Positions 13,681-25,345 of a DNA stretch of 64,000 bases are shown piece by piece. The DNA is from Oreohelix idahoensis (lineage: Eukaryota > Mollusca > Gastropoda > Stylommatophora > Oreohelicidae). A model generated the notes under the pieces. The model was not told where the DNA came from. It ran no database searches and saw nothing but the letters and a program-made list of their open reading frames with translations. A program made the translations under genes and the position numbers. Positions within the stretch are counted from its first letter, which is position 1; every line of letters begins with the position of its first letter. The stretch covers positions 1 through 64,000 of the forward strand of contig JAMPIV010012238.1 of NCBI GenBank assembly GCA_024509875.1, given 5' to 3'.

Positions 13681-15255
13681 GCATACAGGTTTTTACTAGC
13701 GTCTAGCAATTACAGGTTTTACTGATCTAGGCATACAAGTTTTACTGACTCTAGCATACAGGTTTTACTGATCTGGCCATACAGGTTTTACTGATCTAGC
13801 GTTACAGGTTTTAATGATCTGCATACAGGTTGTACTGATGCCTAGCATACAGGTTTTTACTGACTCTGGCATACAGGTTTTACTGATCTGGCATACAGGT
13901 TTTACTGGTCTGGCATACAGGTTCTACTGATCTAGCATTCAGGTTTTACTGATTCTAGCAATACAGGTATTTACTACTGATCTGGCCCATTAGCAGGTTT
14001 TACTGATCTGGCATACAGGTTTTTACTGATCTGGCATACAGGTTTCGCAAATACTGATCTGGCTCTTACAGGTTTTACCTGATCAAAGCATAACGGTTTT
14101 AATGAGAAGTAGCATTTACCAGAAAGGTTTTATGAAACTGGCAAAAATTCAGGTTTTACATTGATCTAACATACAGGTTTTTACTGATCTAGCATACAGG
14201 TTTTTTACTGATCTACATAGCAGGTTTTAACTGATCTAGCATGCAACAAGTTTTAACATGATTGGCACTACAGGTTTTAACTGAGTCTGGCATACCTGCG
14301 TTTTACTGATCTGGCATACAGGTTTTACGTGATCTGGCATACAGGGTTTTACTGTTGTAAGCATACTGGGTTTTACTGATGTAGCATCTCAGGTTTTACT
14401 GATGTGACATTTACAGGTTTTTTACTGATCTATGCTATACAGGTCTTTTTACTGGTCCTCCAGCATTACAAGGATTTTATTGGTCTAGCATCAGGTTTTA
14501 ACTAGATCTAGCATACTGGTTCATTAACTGATCTAGCATACAGGTTTTACTGGATCTAAGCAATACAGGTTTTACTGATCATAGCAATACAGTTTTACTG
14601 ATCTAGAATAAAGAAAAGCTTAGATGACTCTAGCATACAGTTTTTACTGATGTAGCAATACAGGTTTTACTGATCTTAGCAATACAGGATTTTTACTGAA
14701 GTTAGGCATTACAGGTTTTACTGATGTCTGCATACAGGTTTTTTGCTTGATCTAGCATACAGGTTTTTTTAATGATGTAGCTTATACCAAGTTTTACTTG
14801 ATATAGAATCCATACATTGTTTAACTGAATTCTAGGCATACACCAAGTTTTACTGATCTGCGCATACAGTATTTTACTGATGTAGCATACGAGGGTTTTA
14901 CTGACTGTAGCATACAGGTTTTTACTGATCTTAGTGCATACAGACGTTTTTACTGACTCAGCATAACAGAGTTTTACTGCAGGTAGCAAAACAGGTTTAC
15001 TGATTAGCATACAAGTTTTACTGATGTTGCATACAAGGTTTTATTGGTCTAGCAAAGGAATGTTTTACTGCTCATCTAGCATACAGTTTTAACTGATCTA
15101 GCATTGATACAGGTACTTACTGTTGTAGCATAAAGGTTCTTACTGATGTAGAATACAGGTTTTTACTGATCTAGCATACAAGTTTTACTGATCTAGCATA
15201 CAGGTTTTACTGATCTAGCCATACAGGTTTTACTTAGCTAGCATACAGTTTTCAT
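13681..15255. repeat. 22-bp minisatellite
   Basis: About 70 noisy copies of 'actgatctagcatacaggtt' plus two T. Variants include 'gatctggc' and 'gatgtagc'. The frame on the minus strand at 14702-15010 is made of this repeat and is not a gene. Confidence 0.9.
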
Positions 15256-15439
15256 CTCAGGAGGTCGACAGGAATAAATGCTAATTACTGTCTTCATCTA
15301 TTTGTCTTCTCCACAAACCTGTTCAAACGATTCAAAAGAGTTGAAATATTTTGAAGTACAGGGATAACATCTGGACCTGCAACAATATGCCGGTAATTTT
15401 AAGAGGATGACAGATTGGCAGTGGAAGGTCTGAATAGCT

Positions 15440-15910
15440 ACTCAGCTGATGACAAGTATAATCGTTGCGAAAGAGGCAAAGATTTTTATCAGTAGCAAGA
15501 TACAAGAACAAATGGAAAGACACATCATCCCAGGCCTACCAAAAAAAAAAAAAAAAATGCAATTATATCAGCTCAGGAGGACAGAGAACGAAAATGGTAA
15601 TATTCTTCAGACTCTGCAGGGCTCACAACAGATTGGAATTCACCACCCCCCTTGCCCCACCCCCCCAAATTCAACAAGCTAAAGATAGGAACTACCGAAG
15701 AGTATTAACTGTGGCACTGATAAAATGTCTGCTGAACATCTGCTTCAAAAATACCCCAACATATGAAGAACAGAAAATCACGATATGGAGCCGCCACCAG
15801 TACCATTCCTAGCAGAAAGCATCAATGGAGATAGAAATAGCCTCAAAACTGACGGGACTACTTTCTTTGCAAAATATTCTAAGCAGGAAGATGTCCTCTT
15901 TTCTGTGTAA
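15440..15910 (+). pseudogene. I/Nimb-like LINE C-terminus relic
   Basis: Plus-strand frames contain 'FRLCRAHNRLEFTT', then after a gap 'YEEQKITIW' and in another frame 'AESINGDRNSLKT'. This matches the region after RNase H in I-type LINE polyproteins ('FRLRTGHNRL ... HVLQSCP'), which is seen better preserved in this window at 46150-46310. Several frameshifts and an A15 run at 15541 break it. The nearby 3' sequence is not preserved well enough to find a tail. Confidence 0.5.
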
Positions 15911-17240
15911 GTTTTTGTGTGTGGCCAAACCTTAGGATTAATTCACACTCTTGGTCAATCCAAGAATAAGATGGACAACAATGTGAAGCTATCAACTCAG
16001 GTTTCCATACAATGTGTGTCCAGAATCAATGCCGAAGGTACATTTATAATTCGTTGTTTTTTTAATCCGTTCATTTTGCCTAGTTTTTTTCCATCAGATT
16101 CCACATAAATAGTACATGGGATTATGAGAACGATATTATGATTACAGCTTCATTCTAAATCAAAGACAAGTATTGCCAACCCTTTACGTTGGAGTGTTAC
16201 GTTCTACATTTCTAATAAAGACAGTTAGTTTAAGACAGTTTACATTCTACATTATGTTTTTGTCCAAGAAATTATAGCGGATGTATCTGTACCTTCGTCC
16301 AGGCCACAAGTTACCTGAATGGACTCCAAAGATAATGAAAAACCTTTGTGATTGATTATGGGAAACCCTGTCAGTGACCATTTCAAATCCTACTATTCCT
16401 GTACAGACTGTTATGTTGCCAACCTTTACGTTGTATGATTCAGTGTGGCAAAGCAATCCTGGCAAACACTAACCTTCAAGTGTTGAAGTCTTGACCTTGA
16501 AGAAACCTTGAACGACAGGGCATAACCCGGATGCCCCCTTATCCAACCACTCTAATTTTTTAACAGTCATAGACTGGGTGATTGTTGCCAGACAACAGAG
16601 GGCAGTCCCAAGAGGAAATAAATGGACTACATTGTTCAATCTATTGGAATGGAGTCCTGTGAGGAATAATGCAGATGATGACATTGCACTGCTGCACATT
16701 CACATCAACACAATCCAGGAAAAGCATTAATGGGGGGGGGGGGGGAGGGGGGGGGGTGGGGGGGGTAATATCGCAGGATAGCAATCAGGTAGGATTGAAC
16801 ATGTATATTTAGTTAGAAGTCTGGTGGGTACAGGTGACGTTCATCTGCTTTGTGTGTTATAGGGGTTGGAAAGCCCCAGGGGGTATGTTAGGTAATTGTG
16901 ATTATAAGGTAATATGTGTACAGACTGTTTATATTCAGGGTATTATGTGTAAGAAATGTAATCTGATTTGATAATACCAAGACGTTGGGGGCAGGACAAA
17001 AAAGACATTCTACAATCAGATTGGAATATGGCATGAACAGCCTTCTTTAGCACCATAAATACAAGCTGGATGTCCTCCCAATACAGCACAAGCAACAAAA
17101 TTTAGATTATATACCAGAGTTAGCGTGCTTTCTGATGCATTCTCTATGGGTGCGTAAATGCTGGAGAAGTTTACAGAGAAAGGAAATGTCGAAATTGTTC
17201 TCTTTTCACCACAACATGCCTTAAGAAAAATTCTCCGAAT
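15911..17240. other. No gene recognised
   Basis: Contains a G-rich run (16731-16767, almost pure G) and short spurious frames. I see no exon or named element. Confidence 0.4.
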
Positions 17241-17389
17241 CTTTTGGCCCGAATACCATTTTTCCCCCCCCCCACCAACCAAGATCTGCTTACCTCGTAG
17301 CAACGCAAAGAGGACATGCATTACCTCCATCATTAGCTGGGGCAAATACGCTTGAAGCTGGGTTGGTTCATGTCCTCAAGAAGAGAAAC

Positions 17390-17775
17390 CATCCCTATTG
17401 CATCCACATGAAACAAAGCTATTGCTTTGGAACCCCTGATGGAAAGAGTCAAAAGCGAAGGAGAGGCCGACCCAAAAATCAACTTGGTCGGAGGGACTGT
17501 TGGTAGGCTGAGATGCCAAAGAATTGAAACCAAGAGTTGGGGCACTGTACAAGGATGGCCACCGACCGTGCAAAGTGGAATCAATTTGTTGTTAGCTCGC
17601 TACAAGAACGCCACAGGGTCGACATGGCCACTGACTGCTTGACGGTCCGGTGGCTAAGGATCGAAGAAGAAGAAGAAGAATTGTTGTTGCCCTCCAAGAC
17701 GCCCACTAGCGTGATGGCCACTGACTGCTTTGACGGTCGGTGGGCTAAGGATCGAAAGAAGAAGTAGAAGAATTC
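17390..17775 (+). pseudogene. LINE 3' end with GAA-rich tail
   Basis: A plus-strand frame gives 'GTVQGW' and 'MATDRAKWNQFVVSSL', the usual C-terminal 'DRxxWRxxVxAL' signature of RTE-like LINE proteins, followed by a (gaa)5 tract at about 17667-17681. The final segment 'atggccactgactgctt' through 'ctaaggatcgaa' plus a GAA-rich tail is then repeated once more at 17713-17775. Upstream parts of the protein are not recognisable. Confidence 0.55.
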
Positions 17776-17999
17776 TGTACAAGCGGCCGCATTTAGAAAT
17801 GTACATAACTTCTACTTAAATTTTATTTTTCTTCTGTGTTTCCTAGACAAATTATAGGACTTGCCTTTGCCATCAAAGTTTTCAAAAAAAAATTTGCCAT
17901 TACCATGTTGGATTTGATCTACCCTGATTTGATGGAAGAAAAAAATTCCGAACAAGATGGCAGAATCATATACTATTACATATCTGGACCAGCAATATA

Positions 18000-18560
18000 A
18001 GACAAAAGTTGGAGGGACTGCAGAAGTGGTAGTGATATCAAAAATAAGGAATTACAAAAACGCAAGAGGGAGTTCCTCATTGCATTGGGAAACATATGGA
18101 GATCAAGAGAAATCATGTCCAACACTAAAATAAGAATGGTCAACTCAAATGTCAAGGTTCATTCCTAATGTCTGGGCTCTAAAAACATTGGAGAATCAAA
18201 AAAAAACAGACCAATAAAAAAAGCTACATACATTTATAAATGGGTGCATTGCATACGACAATGGAGCAGGCAAGTGCCATTGAAAAATAAGAGATGAGAA
18301 CACAGGAAATGCTGGTGATTGAACCTAACATTGAGGAAACCTGTTGACATAGTATTTACAAAGTCATCCTTGTTTCTGGGAAAACCTCAGGGAAAAGAGA
18401 GGCACGGAGAAGGAGAACTGGAGAAGACAGAAGTGAAAAATGATGAGGAAAACATGGAAAGGCCTTGAGCTGATGTTCACGCTAAAGGAGGGACTTGGCA
18501 TGTGTTTGATGGTGGCCTGTTGCTACCCTGTGCAGCTCAAGGGTTACTGCAATTGATCTT
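18000..18560 (+). pseudogene. LINE thumb/C-terminus relic
   Basis: Broken plus-strand frames resemble the region after the RT active site ('NSNVK' then a 'GSETW'-like position near 18160-18200) and the C-terminal basic region (18360-18470). The same region in better shape is at 31430-31660, so both belong to one family. The next feature downstream is a minisatellite, as at 31.8 kb. Confidence 0.4.
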
Positions 18561-18740
18561 GATGCATTTCCCAATGCCAAAAGGGAATGATAAGACAAGA
18601 CTAACAATTAGGCACTGCTAAAAAAGCTGATGTGATTTTCAATTTATTATTTATTATACAACATCCTTATCTGTGTGCTTGTCCCCAGAAAGAAAATGTC
18701 GAGGTAGAGTGGTTACTTCTCCAAGTGCAAAGCTACAAGG

Positions 18741-19630
18741 TGTTCTAAACATTTAAACGCCATGCTCTAGTCCTCGGGGGTTCAAAAACATTTTTAATAC
18801 CATGCGTTAGTACCTGGGGTGTTCTAAACTTTATAAGCGTTAACATGACTCGAGTCTGGGAGGGTTTATAAACTCTTACAAAATCAACGCCCGTGCATCT
18901 AGTCTGAAAAACTGGGGGTTGGTCTAAACATTATAACGCCATGCTCTAGTCTGGGGGGTTTACTTAACATTTATAACGGCCATGTAACTCAGTATGTCTT
19001 GGGGTGGTCATAAACACATCTATAACGCCATGTCTCTAGTCTGGGGGGTTATTTATAAACATTATAACGCCTGCATTTCTAGTCTGGGGGGGTTTCCTAA
19101 ACATTATAATCAAACGCAAACATGCTATAGTCTGGGGGTTTATAAACACATTATAATGCCATGCTCTAGTATGGGGGGTTTCTGAAAACATTATAAGCCA
19201 ATAACTTGCTCTAGTCTGGGGGGGTTTCTAAACATAATTGCATAGACACCATGCTATAGTCTGGGGGGTTCTATAACGTTTTAACGCCATTTGCTCTAGT
19301 CTGGCGGGGGGGGGGGGGGGGTGGGGGGGGGGGGTGGGGGGGGGGTGGGTGGGGGGGGGTGGGGGGGGGGGGGGTTCTAATACATTATTAACGCAATGTT
19401 TCTTAGTCTGGGGGGGTTCTTAAACATTATAACACCATAGCTCTATCTGGGGGTTCAAGAGGTGTGGGGGGGGGGCGGGGGGGGGTGGGGGGGGGGGCAT
19501 TCTAAACATTATGAAAGGCCATGCTAGCTACGTCTTGGGGGGTTCTTTAAACATTATGGAACGCCTTGCAACTAGTGCCTGGGGGGGTTCTAAAACATTA
19601 TCACTCGATGGACGCCATTGCCTCTAGTCT
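18741..19630. repeat. ~37-bp minisatellite with poly-G expansions
   Basis: Units of 'ctaaacattataacgccatg' followed by 'ctctagtctggggggtt'. The G run of two units expands into nearly pure G tracts at about 19303-19374 and 19460-19498. Roughly 20 copies. Confidence 0.88.
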
Positions 19631-19793
19631 GTGGATGTTTTCTCCAACGAGATTTTTTTCATGGTTTACACCGTGTGCGGCGCGCCATTTACCTGCTGTG
19701 GCCCAACCCTCATAGAGGCTGGCATTAGCTAGGACAAAAGGTACCTTACATCCTTACTGTGGCTGATGCTGGTCAAATATGGCGCTGGCCCAC

Positions 19794-20530
19794 TGTTACG
19801 GTATAATGTTATTAACGCCGTCTGCTAAAGGTTAGCAGACGTGCAATTGTAAAGGTTAAGACATTTAATATATTACGATAGATGTTTCAATTATTGAACG
19901 CTCCATACACGATCGATTATGACGTGTCTAGCGTTGTTTGGGTCACAGTCGGTAACTAGGAGACGCTACCCCTTTGTTACTTGACCGCCAAGCTGAATAG
20001 CTGCTGTTTTCTCTAACCTTCCAATTCAATGGCATGATATAGCCATTTATATGTGCATTTATGATGGACCAGGGTCAGTCCTAGAACTCTATATGAGAGG
20101 AAAACTTATGGAGGTTGTGTTTAGCTAGAATCCTCAGAAGGAAGAGAATAATCGTCCAATTCGTATGAAGTATTCAGACTCGCAGTCTCACTGTCGGCAG
20201 GTAGCCATGTCTATCTGCGCGTGCATATAGCTGTGATGTTCTGACGACAATACTGCATTGTATCCTTAAACGGACATTGACACGTAAACCAGCAGTCTAC
20301 GTTATTGATTAATTTATGCATGACTTATACGGACTTATGTTCTGCTCATATTTGAAATGATCATCCTGTGTGTACATGTGATTAAATATTACGGACTCAA
20401 CCTGAAGGCATTAATTACTTCATTAATGTTGCTGAGTTCAAGTATTACATGTTACTTCTTCATGATACCATGCTACTGAGTTGTATGAACGCTTTTTTCA
20501 CCCTAATTCGCGTAATGATAAAAACAAGCA
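19794..20530 (+). repeat. 5' LTR
   Basis: Matches 28216-28940 over its full length with about 13 substitutions and several 1-6 base indels, roughly 97% identity by eye. Starts TGTTACGG; the shared sequence stops near 'aaaacaagca'. A 10-bp perfect inverted repeat lies 25 bases from the start (19819-19841). 'ctctatatgag' near 20087 is a possible TATA element. Confidence 0.9.
19819..19841. promoter_or_regulatory. Perfect hairpin near LTR start
   Basis: CGTCTGCTAA, then AGG, then TTAGCAGACG: a 10-bp perfect stem with a 3-base loop, present identically in the 3' LTR at 28240-28262. The role is unknown; it is outside the terminal TG. Confidence 0.7.
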
Positions 20531-22211
20531 CGAATGAACAAAGAAATCACTAAAATAACTATACTCAGCACATGATCTTCAACCGGCAAATAACTCAGCA
20601 CAACAAAGTGGCGGCCGAATTGTTGGGCATAAACGACAGAAAAAAGAAACAAACTTCTGTTTCCTTACGCACATGTTAACCACAATATTTACGATCAAGT
20701 TTCGATCACATGATCCAGCAATCGAAGATGACGTTCACGTACTCATTATAATGCCTAACAACGTGACGTCACCGAAGTCGTGTAGGTGAACTGTCGGAGA
20801 AACCAAAGCCGGTTTTCTAAGTCTAAACCGGGGGAAACATGAGCCATTTGGAAGCAAAACACACGATATGGACTACAAAGAGCAGACAGTCAGGGGCTTT
20901 AGCCTAGCTGTTGACGTCCTCTAGCACTGATCTAAGCAACGGAAAAGATAAGTCTAGTTGTTTTAACTGTCGTCACTATTGCAAAAACAGTAATACTGAG
21001 TCCATGCCTTTTTGCCTGCATAGGCATATGTTTTTTCTGAATGTGTTTCATGGTATTTTTTGGTTGTTTTAATGTGTTGTTAATTAGCGGGCCGGTTGGA
21101 GGGAACTGAAATCTCTGGGGAATGTCGCGAACAGCTGACCACCTAGATTTCAGTCGGTCTTAGGGCAGTTAAAACGATTGCACTTTTTGGAAGCCCCATT
21201 GAGGTTTGCCGGTGGACTGCCTGTCCAGATCTGCTATCGTTCGACGGGTTTGTGTTAGCTGTGCCGTTCCGTAGATAACTGGCGTATATATTTATTTGTA
21301 CTAAGTTCACATTTTTATTCAGTTTTGTATAACCATGTTCGTTAACTATTTCGTCCAGTCCTTACTCTTACTATCAATTTATTTTATAATTGTTAAATGT
21401 TTGTCCGTGATGAGTCCTGTGTTGTCATCATTTTTTGTATGCGTTTTTTTTTTATGTACTTTGTATATTAAGTTGACCTCGGGTCAGTCCCTGACCCTTC
21501 ATTTGGCTTGTGACACTTCCGCTTGTTTTATTTAGTTCATAAATTCATTTTTAATTGTGAAAATGTCTTGTTTGCGTCTTGACATTGTTTGTACCCTTTA
21601 GTTGCATCATTGTTTTGTTTGTCCTCATGATATATATTAAATACTACATTAATAATATATTATATGCAATAATACACTTGTAATTTAATTTAATTAATTT
21701 TTCTGATATTTAAGGTTAATATGGGACATTGCATAATTATGCAGTGATAGTCCAAGAAAGTAGCACTACAATTTATAAGAGATGCCTAGGGCATAATAAT
21801 ATAATATATATATTGACCAAATAAAATAATCTTATAGTCTACCTTTGAGGTAACAGACCCATTGTATATTATTTAATATACTTTTCTGGTACTAAGAGAG
21901 TGACTTAGTACATTGAACAATATAATTACTAGGAATCATGCCCAACATTATTGGATATTAAGATTAATTGTGTGATGTAATTACATTATAGTTAACAGAT
22001 ATCATAACTATTTATGATATAGTTAGTACTTAGATACAATATTGTTACAAAATATTGTCTATTAGTTGAACTTAGACATTAGAGTTCAGTACTATTGTGA
22101 TTATTTATATTGAATATTCCTAAGTTGAGTAAGTATAATAATTACTCTGAAGCTACTATTGACTATTTTAATCAGTAATTATCAATAATTACTTACCAGA
22201 TAAAAGTCAAA
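20531..22211 (+). other. Untranslated leader of the LTR element
   Basis: About 1.7 kb between the 5' LTR and the first Gag codon. 'gtggcggccgaattg' near 20609 begins with TGG and might be a primer-binding site, but it lies about 80 bases from the LTR, unusually far. No open frame of note. The length is well above the few hundred bases usual for this element type. Confidence 0.6.
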
Positions 22212-22846
22212 ATGCTTACTATAGACCATTTCGTTAAAATTGGTAAGGAATATGGTTATAAATCTCAAGAACTTCGTCAGTTTGCTGAGGCAGAACTGGA
22301 AAAACATAAAGCAGAAATGAGAACAAAATGGAGGAACGTGAAAGAGGAAAGAATGTGAGAGAAAAAGGCAAGCATTAAAGAAAGAGGAAGACTGAACATC
22401 CCCGTTGGTTGTCGACACCGCATTAAAGAAACAGAGGAAGAAGAACAAAAGGTTGCATTAAAGAAAGAGGAGGAGGAACAGCAAAGAAAGGAAGCAGGGC
22501 GTGAGGTGAAGCAAATTGCCAAGGAAAAGAGATTAAGAGATCTTGCTCAACGTGAAAGAGAAGAGCAAAGAGCAATTGCCAGGAAGAAGAGAATAAATTG
22601 AAACGAGAGGAAATTATTTTACAACAAGAAATGGAATTGGCGCGTATTAAATTGGAGACAGCAAGATTACAAGCACAAAAGTGCTGATGCCAAACCAGAA
22701 TAATAACGCACAAAATGGATCGTCATCATCCAGCCATAAATACTTAAACAGTTTCTACAACTTTAAATTACCCACTTTCAACTTAAACGTGGACGACCTT
22801 CTTCATCATTCCGGTCAAGTTTTGAACAACTTGCAAAACAAATCAT
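22212..22846 (+). pseudogene. Gag N-terminus, broken
   Basis: Starts at an ATG (22212) with 'MLTIDHFVKIGKEYGYKSQ' and runs into a Glu/Lys/Arg-rich stretch ('ERE', 'EEE', 'KKEEEEQQRK') that predicts a long coiled coil, then 'RIKLETARLQAQK' near 22650 and 'FKLPTFNLN' near 22765. At least three frame changes (near 22357, 22600 and 22680) split it. N-terminal coiled coils of this kind are common in invertebrate gypsy-like Gag proteins. It continues as the capsid part in the next frame. Confidence 0.7.
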
Positions 22847-24325
22847 TTGCCCGAAGATGTTCATGGGGTACTTCAAGTGTTAAATGAATTCTTGGTTGGA
22901 GAACCATTGACGGCTTCTCAAAATGCTGACCCATCAATAGCAAATAACTACGGTGCTATTAAGTCCTTGCTTTTACGAAGGTTTCACCTGGACGAGGAAC
23001 ACTGTAGGTTGAAATTTAAGGGAATTTTACCTGAATCTCCAAAAGATTTTGCAGGATTCATTGCGAACATACGCAATACATTTAATAGATGGGTTGAACT
23101 GGCAGAAGTCAACAAATCGTACGACAAATTAGTTGATTTACTACTACGGGGTAAGGTATTATCTTCGGTTAGGCAACCATTCTTTGCATATTTGCAGGAG
23201 CGTAAACCAGGTACTATTGACGAGTTGGAAAAAATTTCTTTAAACTACTGTTCGGCACATCCGAATGCGAACATTTCTAACTCTTCATTAAGAGAACCTC
23301 TACCTGTGGCGTCTAATATGGCCTACAATCATAATAACAAACAAAGACATCACAGTGTAGACAGAAGTAGGTTCCAAAGAAATCACAATGTTAACTTTCA
23401 GAAGGGACATAATAATGATTTCAACAATAAAAAAGAGTTCAACAGAGGTAGATCACGAGATAGAAATTATTCACCTCAAACAAACTACCACAATAGTCAA
23501 CATAACACTCATTATAATCGATCACATACCCCCAATAATAATAATAACTGGAATGGTAATAATCATGGCTCGAGACATCGAGATAATAGTTACTATAGAG
23601 GACGACGAGATAATTCTAACAATTATACTCGCAATCGATCTCATTCTCGGGGATCATCTCATTACAACCATAATACAGGGGCGGCAGTTACAAATAATAC
23701 TACCCCTATAGCTCAGGTCCCACTTGACAATAATACAACACAGTCTTCTGCTGTATGTTTTGCTATTAATTATAATGTGGCAAATAGTTGCCAACAATGC
23801 AATCTTATTTTTCAGAAGGCGAAAGAAACAGTGCTTAACTGCGGACATATTACACCAGAGGTAGGTCTTGCAGTCAACGATGGAACAGGCTCACTAATTT
23901 TTAACAGGGGAATCGTTAATGGATCCGTCGTCTCAGTGCTGAGAGATTCAGGATCCACAACGATTGGTGTACGTCAGTCGCTGGTACATCCTAGCTGTGC
24001 GACAGGAGAATATGTACGCTGCATGACATTTGTTGGAATTATTGAGTTTTACCCCACAGCTTTTGTTAATATTAAAACACCCTTTTTTCACAGGGAATGG
24101 GTAAAAGTATGTATGCTAAAAAAGCCTATTGCTGATCTGATGGTGGTCGTATACACGGCAGTAAAGATTGTACTCCAGATGGAGATCATAGAATGGGAGA
24201 AACATAACCTATTCACTGGAAACGCCGTGACGACTAGAGCGCAGACTCAACTCATGGAGAAAGTTAGTGATAATAAGATGGATGCAGACAACCAAGAGGA
24301 GTTTTGTAGTCAATTCACCTATTGA
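22847..24325 (+). CDS. Gag capsid/nucleocapsid and aspartic protease
   Basis: A 492-codon frame without an upstream start of its own; it is the continuation of the broken Gag. Residues 1-150 resemble the helical capsid/SCAN-like region of gypsy Gag ('AIKSLLLRRF', 'FAGFIANIRNTFNRWVELA', 'YLQERKPGTIDELEKIS'). Residues 165-290 are Asn/His/Arg/Ser-rich, fit for RNA binding. A 'CQQC' followed by 'NCGH' about residues 307-327 looks like a degenerate zinc knuckle. 'LRDSGSTT' about residue 365 is the aspartic protease active site. It ends with the linker 'NAVTTRAQ'. The start shown is only where the frame opens. Confidence 0.82.
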   Translation: MPEDVHGVLQVLNEFLVGEPLTASQNADPSIANNYGAIKSLLLRRFHLDEEHCRLKFKGILPESPKDFAGFIANIRNTFNRWVELAEVNKSYDKLVDLLLRGKVLSSVRQPFFAYLQERKPGTIDELEKISLNYCSAHPNANISNSSLREPLPVASNMAYNHNNKQRHHSVDRSRFQRNHNVNFQKGHNNDFNNKKEFNRGRSRDRNYSPQTNYHNSQHNTHYNRSHTPNNNNNWNGNNHGSRHRDNSYYRGRRDNSNNYTRNRSHSRGSSHYNHNTGAAVTNNTTPIAQVPLDNNTTQSSAVCFAINYNVANSCQQCNLIFQKAKETVLNCGHITPEVGLAVNDGTGSLIFNRGIVNGSVVSVLRDSGSTTIGVRQSLVHPSCATGEYVRCMTFVGIIEFYPTAFVNIKTPFFHREWVKVCMLKKPIADLMVVVYTAVKIVLQMEIIEWEKHNLFTGNAVTTRAQTQLMEKVSDNKMDADNQEEFCSQFTY

Positions 24326-24552
24326 CAGGGAAACATTTGGCAAGCTAAACAAAAAAGAGGATAAATCTTTAAAAAAATTATTATTTTTAAGCTGGTTGAT
24401 AAAGTTGACAATCTATCCTCAGGTAATAATAACAAACATTGGTTTGTTATTAAAAATGACATATTGATATAGATGTTTTAATGACAAATCACACAAATTG
24501 AAACAACAAAGTTATGGTCCCCGTATACTTTTAGACGGTACATTCTTCAAAC

Positions 24553-25212
24553 ATGATCACGCATGATGACTCACATTGTGCTGGACATATGGGATATCCT
24601 CGAACACGATCTCGAGTACTGTCTTCATTCTTTTGGCCAGGAGTGTCAAGAGATATTTCGCAGTATTTACGTTCCTGTACTACATGCCAAGAAGTGAAAG
24701 CACGTGGAGCTTTTCACACGGCGCCTATTCAGGCTTGCGATATCTCAGTAAGACCGTTTGACAAGATGGCCATAGATATTATTGGTCCATTGCTACCATC
24801 GGCCAGAGGACATAGATTCGTCCTTACGTGCATTGATCTGTGCACACGATGGCCAGAAGCTATCCCATTAAAGACCACCACTACCACAGATGTAGCTGAT
24901 GCACTACATCTCATCTTTTCTAGAATAGGGTTTCCTAGAAAACTTTTATCAGACCATGGGTCACAGTTCATATCTGACACCATGAAGGAAAGTCATAGAA
25001 AACTCTGGAACATTGATAGGAATTTAAGTAGTATTTATCATCCTATGAGTAATGGTGCAGTTGAAAGACTTAACACCGTACGACACTTAAACAACTACTA
25101 CATAAGGTTACTGCTAAGCACCCTCATGACTGGGACAGAGCACTCCCAGCTGTTCTATTTGCTTATCGGGAGGTACCGCGTGAACAAACTGGCTTCTCTC
25201 CCTTTGAATTAG
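24553..25212 (+). CDS. Integrase N-terminal and catalytic domains
   Basis: Residues 4-50 carry the HHCC zinc-binding pattern ('HCAGH' ... 'CTTCQEVK'). The catalytic core follows: first Asp in 'MAIDIIGPLL' (about residue 75), second in 'LLSDHGSQF' (about 134), and Glu in 'NGAVERLN' (about 171), a D,D-about-35-E arrangement. The frame breaks at 25212; the next segment, including 'FELVFGAPPRG', is in another frame at about 25203-25345. Its place before the RT is the unusual feature of the element. Confidence 0.88.
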   Translation: MITHDDSHCAGHMGYPRTRSRVLSSFFWPGVSRDISQYLRSCTTCQEVKARGAFHTAPIQACDISVRPFDKMAIDIIGPLLPSARGHRFVLTCIDLCTRWPEAIPLKTTTTTDVADALHLIFSRIGFPRKLLSDHGSQFISDTMKESHRKLWNIDRNLSSIYHPMSNGAVERLNTVRHLNNYYIRLLLSTLMTGTEHSQLFYLLIGRYRVNKLASLPLN

Positions 25213-25345
25213 TTTTTGGTGCTCCCCCAAGAGGTCCTATGGGACTAATAAAAGACTTATTAATTGACGAGGAGAAGACGCAGGACACTCAGTCATCTTT
25301 CGAGTATGTGATTAATCTTCGAAGAACATTATTGAGTCTTGCCAG

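Noticed and set aside
14702..15010. 102-codon minus-strand frame in the 22-bp array
   Set aside because: Repeat-derived and only open because of irregular indels.
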